NCBI RefSeq assembly: GCF_000024945.1
Contig: NC_013520.1
Span: 954,501-1,018,500 of the forward strand
From: Veillonella parvula DSM 2008
Lineage (GTDB): Bacteria; Bacillota; Negativicutes; Veillonellales; Veillonellaceae
Length of the DNA: 64,000 nt
Direction: 5' to 3'
The notes beneath the pieces are model-generated. The model was given only the letters and a program-made list of their open reading frames with translations. It was not told the origin of the DNA and ran no database searches. The translations under genes were made by a program, and so were the position numbers. Below are positions 1 to 8,921 of the stretch, in pieces (positions within the stretch are counted from its first letter, which is position 1; each line of letters opens with the position of its first letter).

Positions 1-1058
1 GTGAAAGCTCTAATAAGCACGGTCGAGGTTCTGATCCTCTTATCATTCCAGTTCCATTGGGTACAGTAATTATAGATGAGGAAACAGGAAAAATCTTTTG
101 CGACCTTGTTAACGATGGCGATACCTTTGTTATTGCCAAAGGTGGTCGTGGCGGCCGTGGCAATGCTCGATTCCAAACTAGTGCTAACCGTGCACCAACC
201 TTTGCAGAAAAGGGTGAACCTGGTGAAGAATTCTGGTTACAATTAGAGCTTAAAGTATTAGCTGATGTAGGTTTATTAGGTTATCCATCTGTTGGTAAAT
301 CTAGTATTTTGCGAAAAGTATCTAAAGCTCAACCAGAGGTGGCAGCATATCACTTTACTACACTAACACCAGTACTCGGGGTAGTTACAATTTCTGGAGA
401 TCGTAGCTTTGTTTTGGCCGATATTCCGGGCCTTATTGAAGGGGCTAGTGAAGGTGTAGGTTTAGGTCACAATTTTCTACGTCATGTTGAACGTACGAAT
501 ATTTTAATTCATGTTTTAGATGTATCTGGTATGGAAGGCCGAGACCCTAAGGTCGACTTTGATGCGATTAATGAAGAGTTACGTAAATACTCTGAAAAAT
601 TGGCTAATAAGAAACAAATTGTAGCTCTCAATAAGATCGATATGGTCTTTGATGATACGACGATTCCCGAAACAAAAAAATATTTTGAAGACAAAGGCTA
701 TGAAGTATTTCTCATTAACGCCTTAAGTGGTGAAGGTTTGTCAGAGCTTATGGAACGAGCTTACTACTATGTAGAAAACTACGAACCAGAGCCTGAAGCA
801 AATGATGATACAGTTGTATACGAAGCAAAACAAGATGTAGAATTTGTCATTACTCGCGGTGATGATGCTGCTTTCTACATTACTGGTAAACGTATTGAAC
901 GATTAGTAGCTATGACAAATCTTGACGATGATCAATCTCTTCGTAGATTCCAACGCATTTGGCGCTTTATGGAGCTTGATGCAAAATTGAAGGAAAAAGG
1001 CTGTAAAGACGGTGATGAAGTTGTAATCGGCGATCAGCGCTTTACTTTCCAAGAGTAG
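1..1058 (+). CDS. obg: GTPase Obg (5' end outside window)
   Basis: Obg/CgtA is a ribosome-associated GTPase that acts in late 50S assembly and stringent signalling. The reading frame is open from base 3, so the start codon lies upstream; roughly 75 N-terminal residues of the glycine-rich Obg fold are missing if the family length of about 430 applies. The visible part starts in the Obg fold (HGRGSDPLIIPVPLGT). It continues with the P-loop GYPSVGKSS, the switch region DIPGLIEGASEG and the NKID specificity motif. It ends in a C-terminal OCT domain (about the last 70 residues, containing the R-W-R-F-M-E-L stretch). The TTG at 57 is internal and should not be taken as the start. yhbY, another ribosome-assembly factor, follows 8 nt later, which supports a shared operon. 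Identification is firm. Confidence 0.96.
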   Translation, partial: ESSNKHGRGSDPLIIPVPLGTVIIDEETGKIFCDLVNDGDTFVIAKGGRGGRGNARFQTSANRAPTFAEKGEPGEEFWLQLELKVLADVGLLGYPSVGKSSILRKVSKAQPEVAAYHFTTLTPVLGVVTISGDRSFVLADIPGLIEGASEGVGLGHNFLRHVERTNILIHVLDVSGMEGRDPKVDFDAINEELRKYSEKLANKKQIVALNKIDMVFDDTTIPETKKYFEDKGYEVFLINALSGEGLSELMERAYYYVENYEPEPEANDDTVVYEAKQDVEFVITRGDDAAFYITGKRIERLVAMTNLDDDQSLRRFQRIWRFMELDAKLKEKGCKDGDEVVIGDQRFTFQE

Positions 1059-1066
1059 GAGTAATA

Positions 1067-1351
1067 ATGACAGGAAAACAAAAACGGTATTTACGTTCAT
1101 TGGCGGCTACAATACCACCAGTTGTCCAAATTGGTAAAAATGGTTTAGAGGATAGTGTTATAGATAGTGCTCGTGCAGCGATTACAGCACGTGAACTTAT
1201 TAAGGTTAAATTACATAATAATAGTCCTGAAGATAAGACAATTTTTCAAGACTTAGCAGATATGCTTGGCGCTGAATTAGTTCAAGTGATTGGCTTTAAT
1301 GGTGTTTTATATAAAGCTAAAAAAGAACCTAAAATCATTTTGCCAAAATAA
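1067..1351 (+). CDS. yhbY: YhbY-family RNA-binding protein (CRM domain)
   Basis: This 94-residue protein consists of a single CRM (CRS1-YhbY) domain, the usual size for free-standing bacterial members. Family members bind pre-50S particles. The sequence opens with LTGKQ-like residues (MTGKQKRYLRSLA) and contains the family signature IGKNGL at about residues 22-27, with a basic loop. It starts 8 nt after obg with a GGAG sequence (1057-1060) ahead of ATG 1067, so it is probably co-transcribed with obg. Family known; the exact role in this organism is inferred. Confidence 0.93.
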   Translation: MTGKQKRYLRSLAATIPPVVQIGKNGLEDSVIDSARAAITARELIKVKLHNNSPEDKTIFQDLADMLGAELVQVIGFNGVLYKAKKEPKIILPK

Positions 1352-1423
1352 TTTTATAATCTAGTAAATCATAAAAATTTGTATACATCGTAGTTAAGAA
1401 TTTCAACCTTAGGAGGTTAGTCT

Positions 1424-2545
1424 ATGCGCAGCGCTATCGTTAATGCAAAACGAATTGTAGTCAAAGTTGGTAGCAGTACGCTTTGTTACACTAACGGACA
1501 TTTAAATTTGGAGCGTATTGAAAGATTAGTGCGCCAATTATCAGATTTGGCTAACCAAGGTAAAGAGATTATTCTTGTTTCCTCTGGTGCTACTGGTGCA
1601 GGTCTTGCCCCTTTAGGCTTTAAAGAAAAGCCTAGAGATCTCGTATTAAAACAAGCAGCTGCTGCAGTAGGTCAAGGTATTCTCATTCATATGTACGAGC
1701 GCATGTTCCGAGAATATGGTCGCACCGTAGGGCAAATTCTTTTAACGAAAGAGGATAGTACTGGACGACATAGTTATCTTAACTTGCGTAATACATTACA
1801 TACTTTATTGCAACTTAACGTTATTCCTATTATTAATGAAAATGACGTGGTTGCTATCGAAGAATTTAAAATCGGTGATAACGATACATTATCTGCTACT
1901 GTTGCAGGTATTGTAGATGCAGATTTACTTATCATTTTGTCAGATATTGAAGGCTTATATACAGCTAACCCAGCCATCAATCCAGATGCTACTTTGATAG
2001 AGACTGTTTCTGAAATTAACGATGAAACGTATGCTATTGCAGGTGGTGCTGGTTCTAATATGGGAACGGGGGGTATGTATACAAAAATTAAAGCTGCTCA
2101 TATGGCAACAAATTCTGGTGTACCAATGGTTATCACCTCAGGTGAAGTAGAGGATTCTGTTCGTCGTGTATGTAAGGGTGAACAAATTGGGACACTCTTT
2201 GAAGCCCATGATGCAAGTTTATCTGGTAAACATCATTGGTTGGCTTTTGGTAAACGATTAAAAGGATCCATTACGATTGATGACGGATGTGCTCGCGCTG
2301 TTTTAGATAATGGTGCTAGCATTCTGCCCGCTGGTATTATTGAAGTAGAGGGGACTTTTGGACCTGGTGATACAATTTCCATTTATCATGATCATAAGGA
2401 AATTGGTCGTGGACTTATTAATTATAGTATTGATGATATGAAGGCGATTAAAGGTCACAATACAAATGATATAGCCGAGATTCTGGGTATTAATACGACC
2501 TATGATGAGGCTGTACATCGTAATAATCTAGTTTTATTACACTGA
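1424..2545 (+). CDS. proB: Glutamate 5-kinase
   Basis: ProB phosphorylates L-glutamate to gamma-glutamyl phosphate, the first committed step of proline synthesis. The 373 residues hold an N-terminal amino-acid kinase domain (VKVGSST near residue 15, SSGATGAG near 54, NENDVV near 139, GTGGMYTKIKAA near 217). A C-terminal PUA domain (about 280-370) follows, as in full-length bacterial ProB, which is usually feedback-inhibited by proline. ATG 1424 is chosen because AGGAGG lies at 1411-1416. proA follows after 9 nt, forming the classic proBA pair. The 72-nt gap before proB is AT-rich and may hold a promoter, but I see no convincing -35/-10 pair. Confidence 0.97.
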   Translation: MRSAIVNAKRIVVKVGSSTLCYTNGHLNLERIERLVRQLSDLANQGKEIILVSSGATGAGLAPLGFKEKPRDLVLKQAAAAVGQGILIHMYERMFREYGRTVGQILLTKEDSTGRHSYLNLRNTLHTLLQLNVIPIINENDVVAIEEFKIGDNDTLSATVAGIVDADLLIILSDIEGLYTANPAINPDATLIETVSEINDETYAIAGGAGSNMGTGGMYTKIKAAHMATNSGVPMVITSGEVEDSVRRVCKGEQIGTLFEAHDASLSGKHHWLAFGKRLKGSITIDDGCARAVLDNGASILPAGIIEVEGTFGPGDTISIYHDHKEIGRGLINYSIDDMKAIKGHNTNDIAEILGINTTYDEAVHRNNLVLLH

Positions 2546-2554
2546 GGAAATCCT

Positions 2555-3814
2555 ATGAACCAGTATGAAAAAATTTGTAAAGATATGGGCCAGAGAGCTA
2601 AAACGGCATCTTTTGAATTAGCCCAACTCGACCAAGAAACTTTAGATTCTGCATTGTTAGCAATTGCTGATGCTGTAGAAGCACAAACAGATGAAATTAT
2701 GGCGGCTAATGAGTTAGACCTAGAAAAATCTGTTGATTATAATTTACCTCGAACTATGATAGATCGATTGACTTTGACACCTAGTCGCATTGCTCAAATG
2801 GCAGAAGGGGTGCGTCAAGTGGCTGCTCTTGAAAGTCCTGTAGGTTCCATTATAGAAACAATCACTCGGCCTAATGGTTTGATTATTGAAAAGCGATCAG
2901 TACCTTTTGGTGTTATTGGTATCATCTTTGAAGCCCGTCCAAATGTAACCATAGATGCAGGTGTTCTTTGTTTAAAGACAGCAAATGCTACAATTTTACG
3001 AGGTGGTAAGGAGGCATTTCACACGAATCAAATCATCGTGTCTATCATGCGGGATACCTTAGAGTCGTTAGGTATTAATGGTGACTCTATTCAACTCGTT
3101 GAGGTGCTTGATCGAGATCTGGTTGGAGTACTTTTACAACAACGGGAATATATTGATGTAATCATTCCACGTGGGGGTGCTGGACTTATTCGTCGTGTTG
3201 TAGAAGATAGTAGCATTCCTGTTATTGAAACTGGCAGCGGTGTATGTCATACCTTTGTTGATGAATTTGCTGATTTAGAGATGGCTTTAGAAATTGCAGT
3301 CAATGCTAAAGTTCAACGTCCATCTGTATGTAACTCTATGGAAACCTTACTAGTTCATCAAGCTGTGGCTAGAGAGTTTTTACCACGCCTTAATATAGCA
3401 CTACTAGAATATGGTGTTCGTATTCATGGTGATGAGGCTGTAGCTCAATATATGGAGAATACAATTCCTTTAACAGAAGAGTCTTTCAGCACAGAATACA
3501 ATGATATGGACTTAAATGTGCGTATCGTTGAAAATCTTGAAGAAGCTATTGAACATGTGAATCGGTATACTACACATCACTCTGAGGCTATTATCACAGA
3601 TGAACCTATGCGAGCTAATGTGTTTATGAATTTAGTAGATTGCTCTACTGTGTATCATAATGCATCTACACGTTTTACAGATGGCTTTGAGTTTGGCTTT
3701 GGTGCTGAAATCGGTATTAGTACACAAAAACTCCATGCTCGAGGGCCTATAGGGTTACAAGCTCTAACATCTTATAAATACTTTGTATTTGGAGAAGGCC
3801 AAGTACGGACGTGA
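2555..3814 (+). CDS. proA: Gamma-glutamyl phosphate reductase
   Basis: ProA reduces gamma-glutamyl phosphate to glutamate-5-semialdehyde with NADPH, the second step of proline synthesis. The 419 residues match the family length. Recognisable stretches are PFGVIGIIFEARPNVT near residue 117, a glycine-rich IIPRGGAGLI motif near 208, and the catalytic cysteine in the RPSVCNSMETLL segment near 257. The conserved FTDGFEFGFGAEIGIST block lies near the C-terminus. The stop codon overlaps the GTG of a small downstream membrane ORF (GTGA at 3811-3814), indicating translational coupling. Proline synthesis from glutamate should therefore be intact apart from proC, which is not in this window. Confidence 0.97.
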   Translation: MNQYEKICKDMGQRAKTASFELAQLDQETLDSALLAIADAVEAQTDEIMAANELDLEKSVDYNLPRTMIDRLTLTPSRIAQMAEGVRQVAALESPVGSIIETITRPNGLIIEKRSVPFGVIGIIFEARPNVTIDAGVLCLKTANATILRGGKEAFHTNQIIVSIMRDTLESLGINGDSIQLVEVLDRDLVGVLLQQREYIDVIIPRGGAGLIRRVVEDSSIPVIETGSGVCHTFVDEFADLEMALEIAVNAKVQRPSVCNSMETLLVHQAVAREFLPRLNIALLEYGVRIHGDEAVAQYMENTIPLTEESFSTEYNDMDLNVRIVENLEEAIEHVNRYTTHHSEAIITDEPMRANVFMNLVDCSTVYHNASTRFTDGFEFGFGAEIGISTQKLHARGPIGLQALTSYKYFVFGEGQVRT

Positions 3815-3960
3815 AGAAATTATATTATTTTATAAGAGCATATTATAGATACATTCAAACACCAAAGGGACGATATGAATGGATATCCTATATAAAAGCA
3901 TTGCTCATATTCATCATTATTTGTGTCATTGTCATTAAGGGAGTGACCACATTATGGTAG
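3811..3960 (+). CDS. Small predicted single-pass membrane protein (49 aa)
   Basis: I do not recognise this protein. An open frame of 49 codons begins with GTG at 3811, overlapping the proA stop as GTGA, and ends with TAG at 3958-3960, overlapping the nadD start (ATG 3954). A GGAGAAGG sequence lies at 3791-3798, about 12 nt before the GTG. The N-terminus is short, basic and aromatic (KKLYYFIRAYYRY), followed by a polar stretch and one very hydrophobic segment at about residues 29-42 (ALLIFIIICVIVI), then a short tail. This suggests a one-pass inner-membrane protein with a cytoplasmic basic N-terminus. The frame fills the whole proA-nadD gap and is coupled at both ends, which argues for a real gene. 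Function unknown; it could also act mainly by coupling translation across the gap. Confidence 0.6.
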   Translation: MKKLYYFIRAYYRYIQTPKGRYEWISYIKALLIFIIICVIVIKGVTTLW

Positions 3961-4568
3961 ATAAACGTCGTATAGGTATAATTGGTGGAACATTTAATCC
4001 CATTCATTTAGGTCATCTAATGATTGCAGAGGTGGCTTGTGAAAGCTTTAATTTAGAAAAGGTTATCTTTGTACCTGCTCATATTCCACCACATAAGCAA
4101 TATGATGTGATAGATAGTCATCATCGCTATGCTATGACGGCGGCCGCAGTTTCGGATAATCCAAATTTTGAAATTTCTGATGTAGAGATGCGCCGAGAAG
4201 GCCCTTCGTATACCGTTGATACGATTCAATATTTTAAAAAACTATATGGTCCTACTGTTGAATTTTACTTTATTGCAGGGACTGATACTATTCGTGCATT
4301 ACCGACTTGGAAATTTATAGATGAACTTATAGATGAGGTTCATTTTATTGGAGCTACTAGGCCAGATGGATCAAGTGCTATTGATTCTACTTTGGATGAG
4401 TTAGGATCTAAAGCACGTGAAAAAATACATGTTATGGAAGTGCCTGAAATGAAATTGTCTGCTACGTATTTACGAGAGCGCTTACGGTCTGGAAAGACAG
4501 TTCGTTATATGTTGCCTAAATGTGTAGTGGATTATATAGAAGAAAACCATATATATGGGAAGGAATAA
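3954..4568 (+). CDS. nadD: Nicotinate-nucleotide adenylyltransferase
   Basis: NadD joins ATP to nicotinate mononucleotide, giving deamido-NAD in NAD synthesis. The 204 residues are typical. The nucleotidyltransferase signature GGTFNPIHLGH sits at residues 11-21 and the second ATP-binding motif (LSATYLRERL) near 168-177. AAGGGAG at 3937-3943 is the ribosome binding site for ATG 3954; the first codons overlap the end of the 49-residue ORF by 7 nt. It is followed directly by yqeK, with which it is paired in many Firmicutes. Confidence 0.96.
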   Translation: MVDKRRIGIIGGTFNPIHLGHLMIAEVACESFNLEKVIFVPAHIPPHKQYDVIDSHHRYAMTAAAVSDNPNFEISDVEMRREGPSYTVDTIQYFKKLYGPTVEFYFIAGTDTIRALPTWKFIDELIDEVHFIGATRPDGSSAIDSTLDELGSKAREKIHVMEVPEMKLSATYLRERLRSGKTVRYMLPKCVVDYIEENHIYGKE

Positions 4569-5141
4569 ATGATGTTATCGTTTGATGAAATACAACATAG
4601 GGTAAGCCAATGGATGGGGAAAAAACGTTTTAAGCATACCCTGGGTGTTGTTGAATCTGCAACTCAGTTGGCTAAACTTTACGATGTTGATGTAGAAAAA
4701 GCACGATTAGCGGCATTGCTACATGATTGTGCTAAAGAAATGCCTTTGAAAGAGATGCAAGATTTGGTGAAGGAGAATGATTACAAAGCTGATGAAGAAT
4801 TATTAGCCAATGGTAATCTTTTACATGGATTAGCAGGTATGATTCGAGCTAAACTTGAGTTCTCTATAACCGATTCAGAAATTTTAGAAGCTATTCGTGT
4901 TCATACAACTGGTAAGGTAGGGATGTCTACATTAGATAAAGTTATATTCTTAGCAGATTATATTGAACCCAATCGTGATTTCCCAGGTGTTGATGAACTT
5001 CGAACGGTAGCTAAAAAAGATCTAAATAAGGCTGTATTGCTTGGTTTTGACAATACTATTAATCACCTTATTGAGCAACATCTTTCTATTTATCCTTTGA
5101 CCATTCTTGGTCGTAATGATGTATTAAAATCTTGTAAATAA
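4569..5141 (+). CDS. yqeK: HD-domain hydrolase YqeK (symmetrical Ap4A hydrolase family)
   Basis: YqeK-family proteins are metal-dependent HD hydrolases; characterised members cleave diadenosine tetraphosphate symmetrically. The 190 residues carry a histidine near residue 23, the HD pair in LLHDCAKEM (H52, D53), further histidines in NLLHGLAG and in RVHTTGK, and a late aspartate in FLADYIEPNRDF. These are the expected metal ligands. The gene begins immediately after the nadD stop (ATG 4569, a second ATG at 4572) with GGGAAGGA just upstream. It lies in the conserved nadD-yqeK-LCP-rsfS order. Family assignment is firm; the substrate is inferred from relatives. Confidence 0.92.
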   Translation: MMLSFDEIQHRVSQWMGKKRFKHTLGVVESATQLAKLYDVDVEKARLAALLHDCAKEMPLKEMQDLVKENDYKADEELLANGNLLHGLAGMIRAKLEFSITDSEILEAIRVHTTGKVGMSTLDKVIFLADYIEPNRDFPGVDELRTVAKKDLNKAVLLGFDNTINHLIEQHLSIYPLTILGRNDVLKSCK

Positions 5142-5152
5142 TGGAGTTTTAT

Positions 5153-6274
5153 ATGGACGAACGTGAACGAGCAAGAGCTCGCCGACGTAGAAAAAGACGT
5201 CAACAAAAGTCATCTGTGAAGTGGCCCAGAGTTATTCTGGCTATTGTTGTAGTTTTTACTTTGCTCGGTGGGATAGGGTATGGCATATATAGTGGTGTAT
5301 CTTATGCATATAGAGCAATTGTCGGAACTACTGAAGCTACTGAAGCCGTGATAGATAGTGAAAATAAACAGGACGCAAATACTATATCAGTAGAGCAAAA
5401 AGGCTTAGATAAACCTTTATATATTTTGGTTATCGGCACTGATGACAATAATCCTAGTCAAGGTGATAGTCTATTCCTATTATCTGTAAACCTTGATCAA
5501 AAAACGATGGACGTTATCGGCATTCCAAGTAATAGTAAAATCGATAATCGTGATCAAACCGATGCGACTATGTTAAATAGTATTTATGAAAAAGGAGGTA
5601 TTGAACTTACTAAAGCTGTAATTGAGGATATGTTCCATATTTCAATCCCGTATTATGTAGTAGTTAATCAAACTGCCTTCAAGAAAACTAATGATGTGTT
5701 AGGAAATCAGCAAATTTATGTAGAACAACCGATGGAACATATTGATGCAGAAGGCAATATAGATATTGATTTGCGACGTGGTTACCAAACTTTAGATAGT
5801 AATAATGCCTTAGCGTATTTACGATATTCAGATCCTAAACACGATACCTTTACTCGTGTGCAACGACAAGAAAGATTCCTAAAATTGTGGGTGGAACAAG
5901 AACATAATGCATTTTTCTTAACAAACGCATGGCATATTTGGCGTATTTGGGAGCATTTTGATAGTAATATTTCTACTTTAGATGCTATTAAGTTGGTATA
6001 CAATGCGAGCAAAATTAATAAGGAAGAAATTCACTTCTATATTCTTCCTGGAGAAAAAGAGCTTATAGGTGAAACGACTTATTGGAAGGTAAACCCTACG
6101 GAAGCTCAACGTTTAGTGGGTATTACAATGGGTAATTTACCAGCTAATGAAATGACGCAATTTATATCTGCACCAACAAATAGTATGTCGAAAGTTGCAC
6201 CTGAATCGGAACATAATGGTGGCACTATTACAAAGCCCACAGAACCAGGTGAGGAGAGCGGTAGTAAGCGATAA
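5153..6274 (+). CDS. LytR-CpsA-Psr (LCP) family protein
   Basis: LCP proteins transfer glycopolymers from undecaprenyl carriers to peptidoglycan or other acceptors at the outer face of the cytoplasmic membrane. The protein has an Arg/Lys-rich cytoplasmic start (about residues 3-20), one membrane segment (about 26-46), an LCP domain (about 85-300), and a low-complexity Ser/Pro/Glu tail. ATG 5153 is preferred over ATG 5141 because GGAG lies at 5143-5146; 5141 also overlaps the yqeK stop. Retained LCP features include a VIGTDDNNP block and ALAYLRY followed by an R-x-Q-R-Q element. The usual PRDT motif reads PSNSK, so one conserved arginine is missing. In a diderm the acceptor is not obvious. LCP membership is clear; activity is uncertain. 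Confidence 0.85.
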   Translation: MDERERARARRRRKRRQQKSSVKWPRVILAIVVVFTLLGGIGYGIYSGVSYAYRAIVGTTEATEAVIDSENKQDANTISVEQKGLDKPLYILVIGTDDNNPSQGDSLFLLSVNLDQKTMDVIGIPSNSKIDNRDQTDATMLNSIYEKGGIELTKAVIEDMFHISIPYYVVVNQTAFKKTNDVLGNQQIYVEQPMEHIDAEGNIDIDLRRGYQTLDSNNALAYLRYSDPKHDTFTRVQRQERFLKLWVEQEHNAFFLTNAWHIWRIWEHFDSNISTLDAIKLVYNASKINKEEIHFYILPGEKELIGETTYWKVNPTEAQRLVGITMGNLPANEMTQFISAPTNSMSKVAPESEHNGGTITKPTEPGEESGSKR

Positions 6275-6290
6275 GATAAGAGGCAATATA

Positions 6291-6653
6291 ATGAAAAAGA
6301 AAGAAGATATTAAACAAATTGTATTAGAACTTGCACAAGCTGCATTTGATAAAAAGGGCAGAGATATTGAGATTCTTGATTTAGATGGAATTTCTATGTT
6401 AGGTGATTATTTCTTAATTATTAGTGCAAATAATAGTAAGCAATCTCAAAGTATTACTGATGAAATGGAAGATAAAGCAGCCGAATTAGGTATAACAGTA
6501 CAGCATAGAGAAGGTTATCGTGAAGGTGAATGGATCTTATTGGATTTTGGCGATATAATTTGTCATGTCTTTGGTGGTGATGAATTGCGTGAATTCTACG
6601 GTTTAGAAGAATTGTGGAATGACGCTGGTCGAGTTCCATTTGAAGGAGTATAA
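6291..6653 (+). CDS. rsfS: Ribosome silencing factor RsfS
   Basis: RsfS (DUF143/Iojap family) binds ribosomal protein L14 and blocks subunit joining when nutrients are scarce. The 120 residues match the family. Characteristic segments are the D-L-D-G-I-S-M-L-G-D-Y-F block near residues 29-40, the EGYREGEWILLDFGDIICHVF block near 76-96, and REFYGLEELW near 103. The open frame extends upstream, but ATG 6291 is chosen because the family starts here (MKKKEDIKQ) and AGAGG lies at 6280-6284. It closes the nadD-yqeK-LCP-rsfS block. Confidence 0.95.
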   Translation: MKKKEDIKQIVLELAQAAFDKKGRDIEILDLDGISMLGDYFLIISANNSKQSQSITDEMEDKAAELGITVQHREGYREGEWILLDFGDIICHVFGGDELREFYGLEELWNDAGRVPFEGV

Positions 6654-6654
6654 T

Positions 6655-7563
6655 ATGGCTACAGAATTGTTGGAAAATACAATTGCCACATTGAAAGTAT
6701 TGCGTACTAGTGACCAAGGTGCTTTTCTAGATGGTCAAACAGGTAATACAAATGATGATATTTTGCTTCATAAAGATCAACAAACTTCACCAGTTACTAT
6801 AGGAGATGAGGTAGAAGTATTTTTATATCGCGATCCAAAGGGGCGTTTAACTGCTTCTATGCGTTTACCAGCTATGAAGGTTGGCCAAATTGGTTATGTT
6901 GAGGTCATCAATACGACAAATTTTGGTTGCTTCGTTGAGGTTGGCACAGAACGTGGTATCTTTATGCCTCATGCGGAGATGCGTGGTCGCCCTCAGGTAG
7001 GGGAAAAGGTGTGGGTTCGTCTTTATACAGATAAATCTGGCCGTTTTGCGGTCTCCATGGATGTAGATGATGAAATGCGTCGTGCCTCTAAAGCTGCTAC
7101 TGAAGCTACGGTTGGTCAACTTGTAAAAGGTGCTATCTATAACTTAACGAGTGAGGGGGCATTTTTTATCACTCCTGAGCGTTGGATTGCCTTTTTACAT
7201 CGTTCTGAAATGACGAGAAAGTTAAAAGTAGGGGAAATGATTGAAGGTCGTATTACTTTCAAACGCGATGATGGTCGTGTCAATGTATCTATGCGCCCTA
7301 CAAAGGAAAAAGCTCTTGTTTCAGATGGTGATATTATTATGGAATATCTTTTAAATCGCGGTGGAAAGATGCCATATAGTGATGAGTCTTCAGCGATGTT
7401 GATTAAAGATAAGTTCAATATTAGTAAGGCTGCTTTCAAACGTGCCTTAGGGCATTTAATGAAAGAGAAAAAAATTGTTCAGGAGGATGGTTGGACATTG
7501 CTTACCGACATAGGTCGCCAATGGACACCTCTTGTTAGTGATGAGTCCCAAGATGAGGAATAA
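6655..7563 (+). CDS. cvfB: S1-domain RNA-binding protein (CvfB family)
   Basis: This protein resembles CvfB/YitL, an RNA-binding protein with tandem S1-like OB folds and a C-terminal winged helix; CvfB affects virulence-gene expression in staphylococci. The 302 residues show an N-terminal OB-like region (VLRTSDQGAFLDG). A clear S1 domain follows (GQIGYVEVINTTNFGCFVEVG), then a further S1 repeat (about 145-215), then a winged-helix-like end (YSDESSAMLIKDKFNISKAAFKRALGHLMKEKKI). ATG 6655 directly follows the rsfS stop (TAATATG) with AAGGAG at 6643-6648. The symbol rests on family resemblance only. Confidence 0.85.
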   Translation: MATELLENTIATLKVLRTSDQGAFLDGQTGNTNDDILLHKDQQTSPVTIGDEVEVFLYRDPKGRLTASMRLPAMKVGQIGYVEVINTTNFGCFVEVGTERGIFMPHAEMRGRPQVGEKVWVRLYTDKSGRFAVSMDVDDEMRRASKAATEATVGQLVKGAIYNLTSEGAFFITPERWIAFLHRSEMTRKLKVGEMIEGRITFKRDDGRVNVSMRPTKEKALVSDGDIIMEYLLNRGGKMPYSDESSAMLIKDKFNISKAAFKRALGHLMKEKKIVQEDGWTLLTDIGRQWTPLVSDESQDEE

Positions 7564-7568
7564 AGACG

Positions 7569-8909
7569 ATGAAAATTGTCATTGTAGGCGCTGGTAAGGT
7601 TGGTTATTCATTAGCACAACGTCTTATTCAAGACGATCATGATGTATATGTTATCGATCGCTCACCAGAACGCATTCATAATCTTGAAAATACATTAGAT
7701 GTTAGCCTAGTTTTAGGGAATGGCAGTGATGTTCAATTATTGAATGAAATCGATATGTCTGATGTTGGTATGTTTATTGCTGTTACTGATTCAGATGAGG
7801 TTAATATGTTATCCTGTTCGGTAGCTAAAATAAAAGGTGTGCCTACGACTATTGCACGCGTTCGTGATAATAGTGTGGCGGAACATATGGATGAGGAGAT
7901 ACGAGCTCAATTAGGTGTTGATCTTTTTATCAATCCTGAAATGGTTACAGCTCAAGAGTTACTACAAATTTTAGAAACACCATCAGCTATAGATGTTGAG
8001 GAGTTCGGTCAGGGTGCTGTGCGCCTTATGGAATTCAAATTGAATAATGAATTTCCTCTATTAGAACAGCCACTAAAAGAAATTCGCTTTCCTGAAGGTG
8101 TTCTATTAGTTGGTATTTTGCGCTATGGTGAAATGATTATTCCGCATGGTGAAAGTCGCTTACAGGCTGATGATAGTGTATTTTTCCTAGGTTTGAAAGA
8201 GTCCGTTTCTGAAGTGGAGAAACTTTGGTTCCATAATTATAATACATTCTATAAACGGGCTGTAATCATTGGGGCAGGTCTCTTAGGTCGTAACTTAACT
8301 GTATTACTAGAAAAAGCTGGTTTTTCTGTGAAGGTTATTGAAAAAGATTTTGACCGTTGTGAGAAACTGGCAAATCAAGTGGATAAAGCCATGGTTATCA
8401 ATGGGGATGGTACTGATTTTGATTTGCTCGAAGCTGAGGAAATTGCTGATAGCGATGTAATTATTGCTCTAACAGATGATGATAAACTTAACTTACTTGT
8501 AGCACTTGTAGGGAAGCATATGGGCATCCCAAAAACCGTTGTTCGTGTGGGACGGCCAGAATATATTATGCTGATGGAGCAAGTAGGTATTGATGTAGTA
8601 TTTTCTCCACGTTTATTAACTGCAAGTCAAATTTTGCGCTTTGTACGAAGTGGAGAAGGGGTTGTATCTATTTCCACCTTTGAAGGTGGTAAAGCCGAAT
8701 CTATCGAAATTGAAATTACCAATGAATCACCTGTAGCAGGTAAACAATTGAAAGATATTCGTTTACCTGGGAAGGCCTTAGTAGGTGTAATTTTACGGGA
8801 AAATGAAGCTATCGTACCTCGTGGTAATACTCAAATTTTAGATGGTGATCATATCGTTCTCTTTACATTACCTGAATCGGTAAGCAAATTGCTTAAATAT
8901 CTTACTTAG
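7569..8909 (+). CDS. trkA: Trk system potassium uptake regulatory subunit TrkA
   Basis: TrkA is the cytoplasmic nucleotide-binding ring that gates the TrkH potassium channel. The 446 residues form the full-length duplicated architecture: RCK-N with GAGKVGYSLA near residue 7, RCK-C (about 140-215), a second RCK-N with IGAGLLGRNL near 235, and a second RCK-C (about 370-446). Each RCK-N is followed by a conserved acidic residue that contacts NAD. The gene starts 5 nt after cvfB, with only a weak ribosome binding site, and is followed by trkH after 12 nt. Confidence 0.95.
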   Translation: MKIVIVGAGKVGYSLAQRLIQDDHDVYVIDRSPERIHNLENTLDVSLVLGNGSDVQLLNEIDMSDVGMFIAVTDSDEVNMLSCSVAKIKGVPTTIARVRDNSVAEHMDEEIRAQLGVDLFINPEMVTAQELLQILETPSAIDVEEFGQGAVRLMEFKLNNEFPLLEQPLKEIRFPEGVLLVGILRYGEMIIPHGESRLQADDSVFFLGLKESVSEVEKLWFHNYNTFYKRAVIIGAGLLGRNLTVLLEKAGFSVKVIEKDFDRCEKLANQVDKAMVINGDGTDFDLLEAEEIADSDVIIALTDDDKLNLLVALVGKHMGIPKTVVRVGRPEYIMLMEQVGIDVVFSPRLLTASQILRFVRSGEGVVSISTFEGGKAESIEIEITNESPVAGKQLKDIRLPGKALVGVILRENEAIVPRGNTQILDGDHIVLFTLPESVSKLLKYLT

Positions 8910-8921
8910 TAAGGAGGGGCT

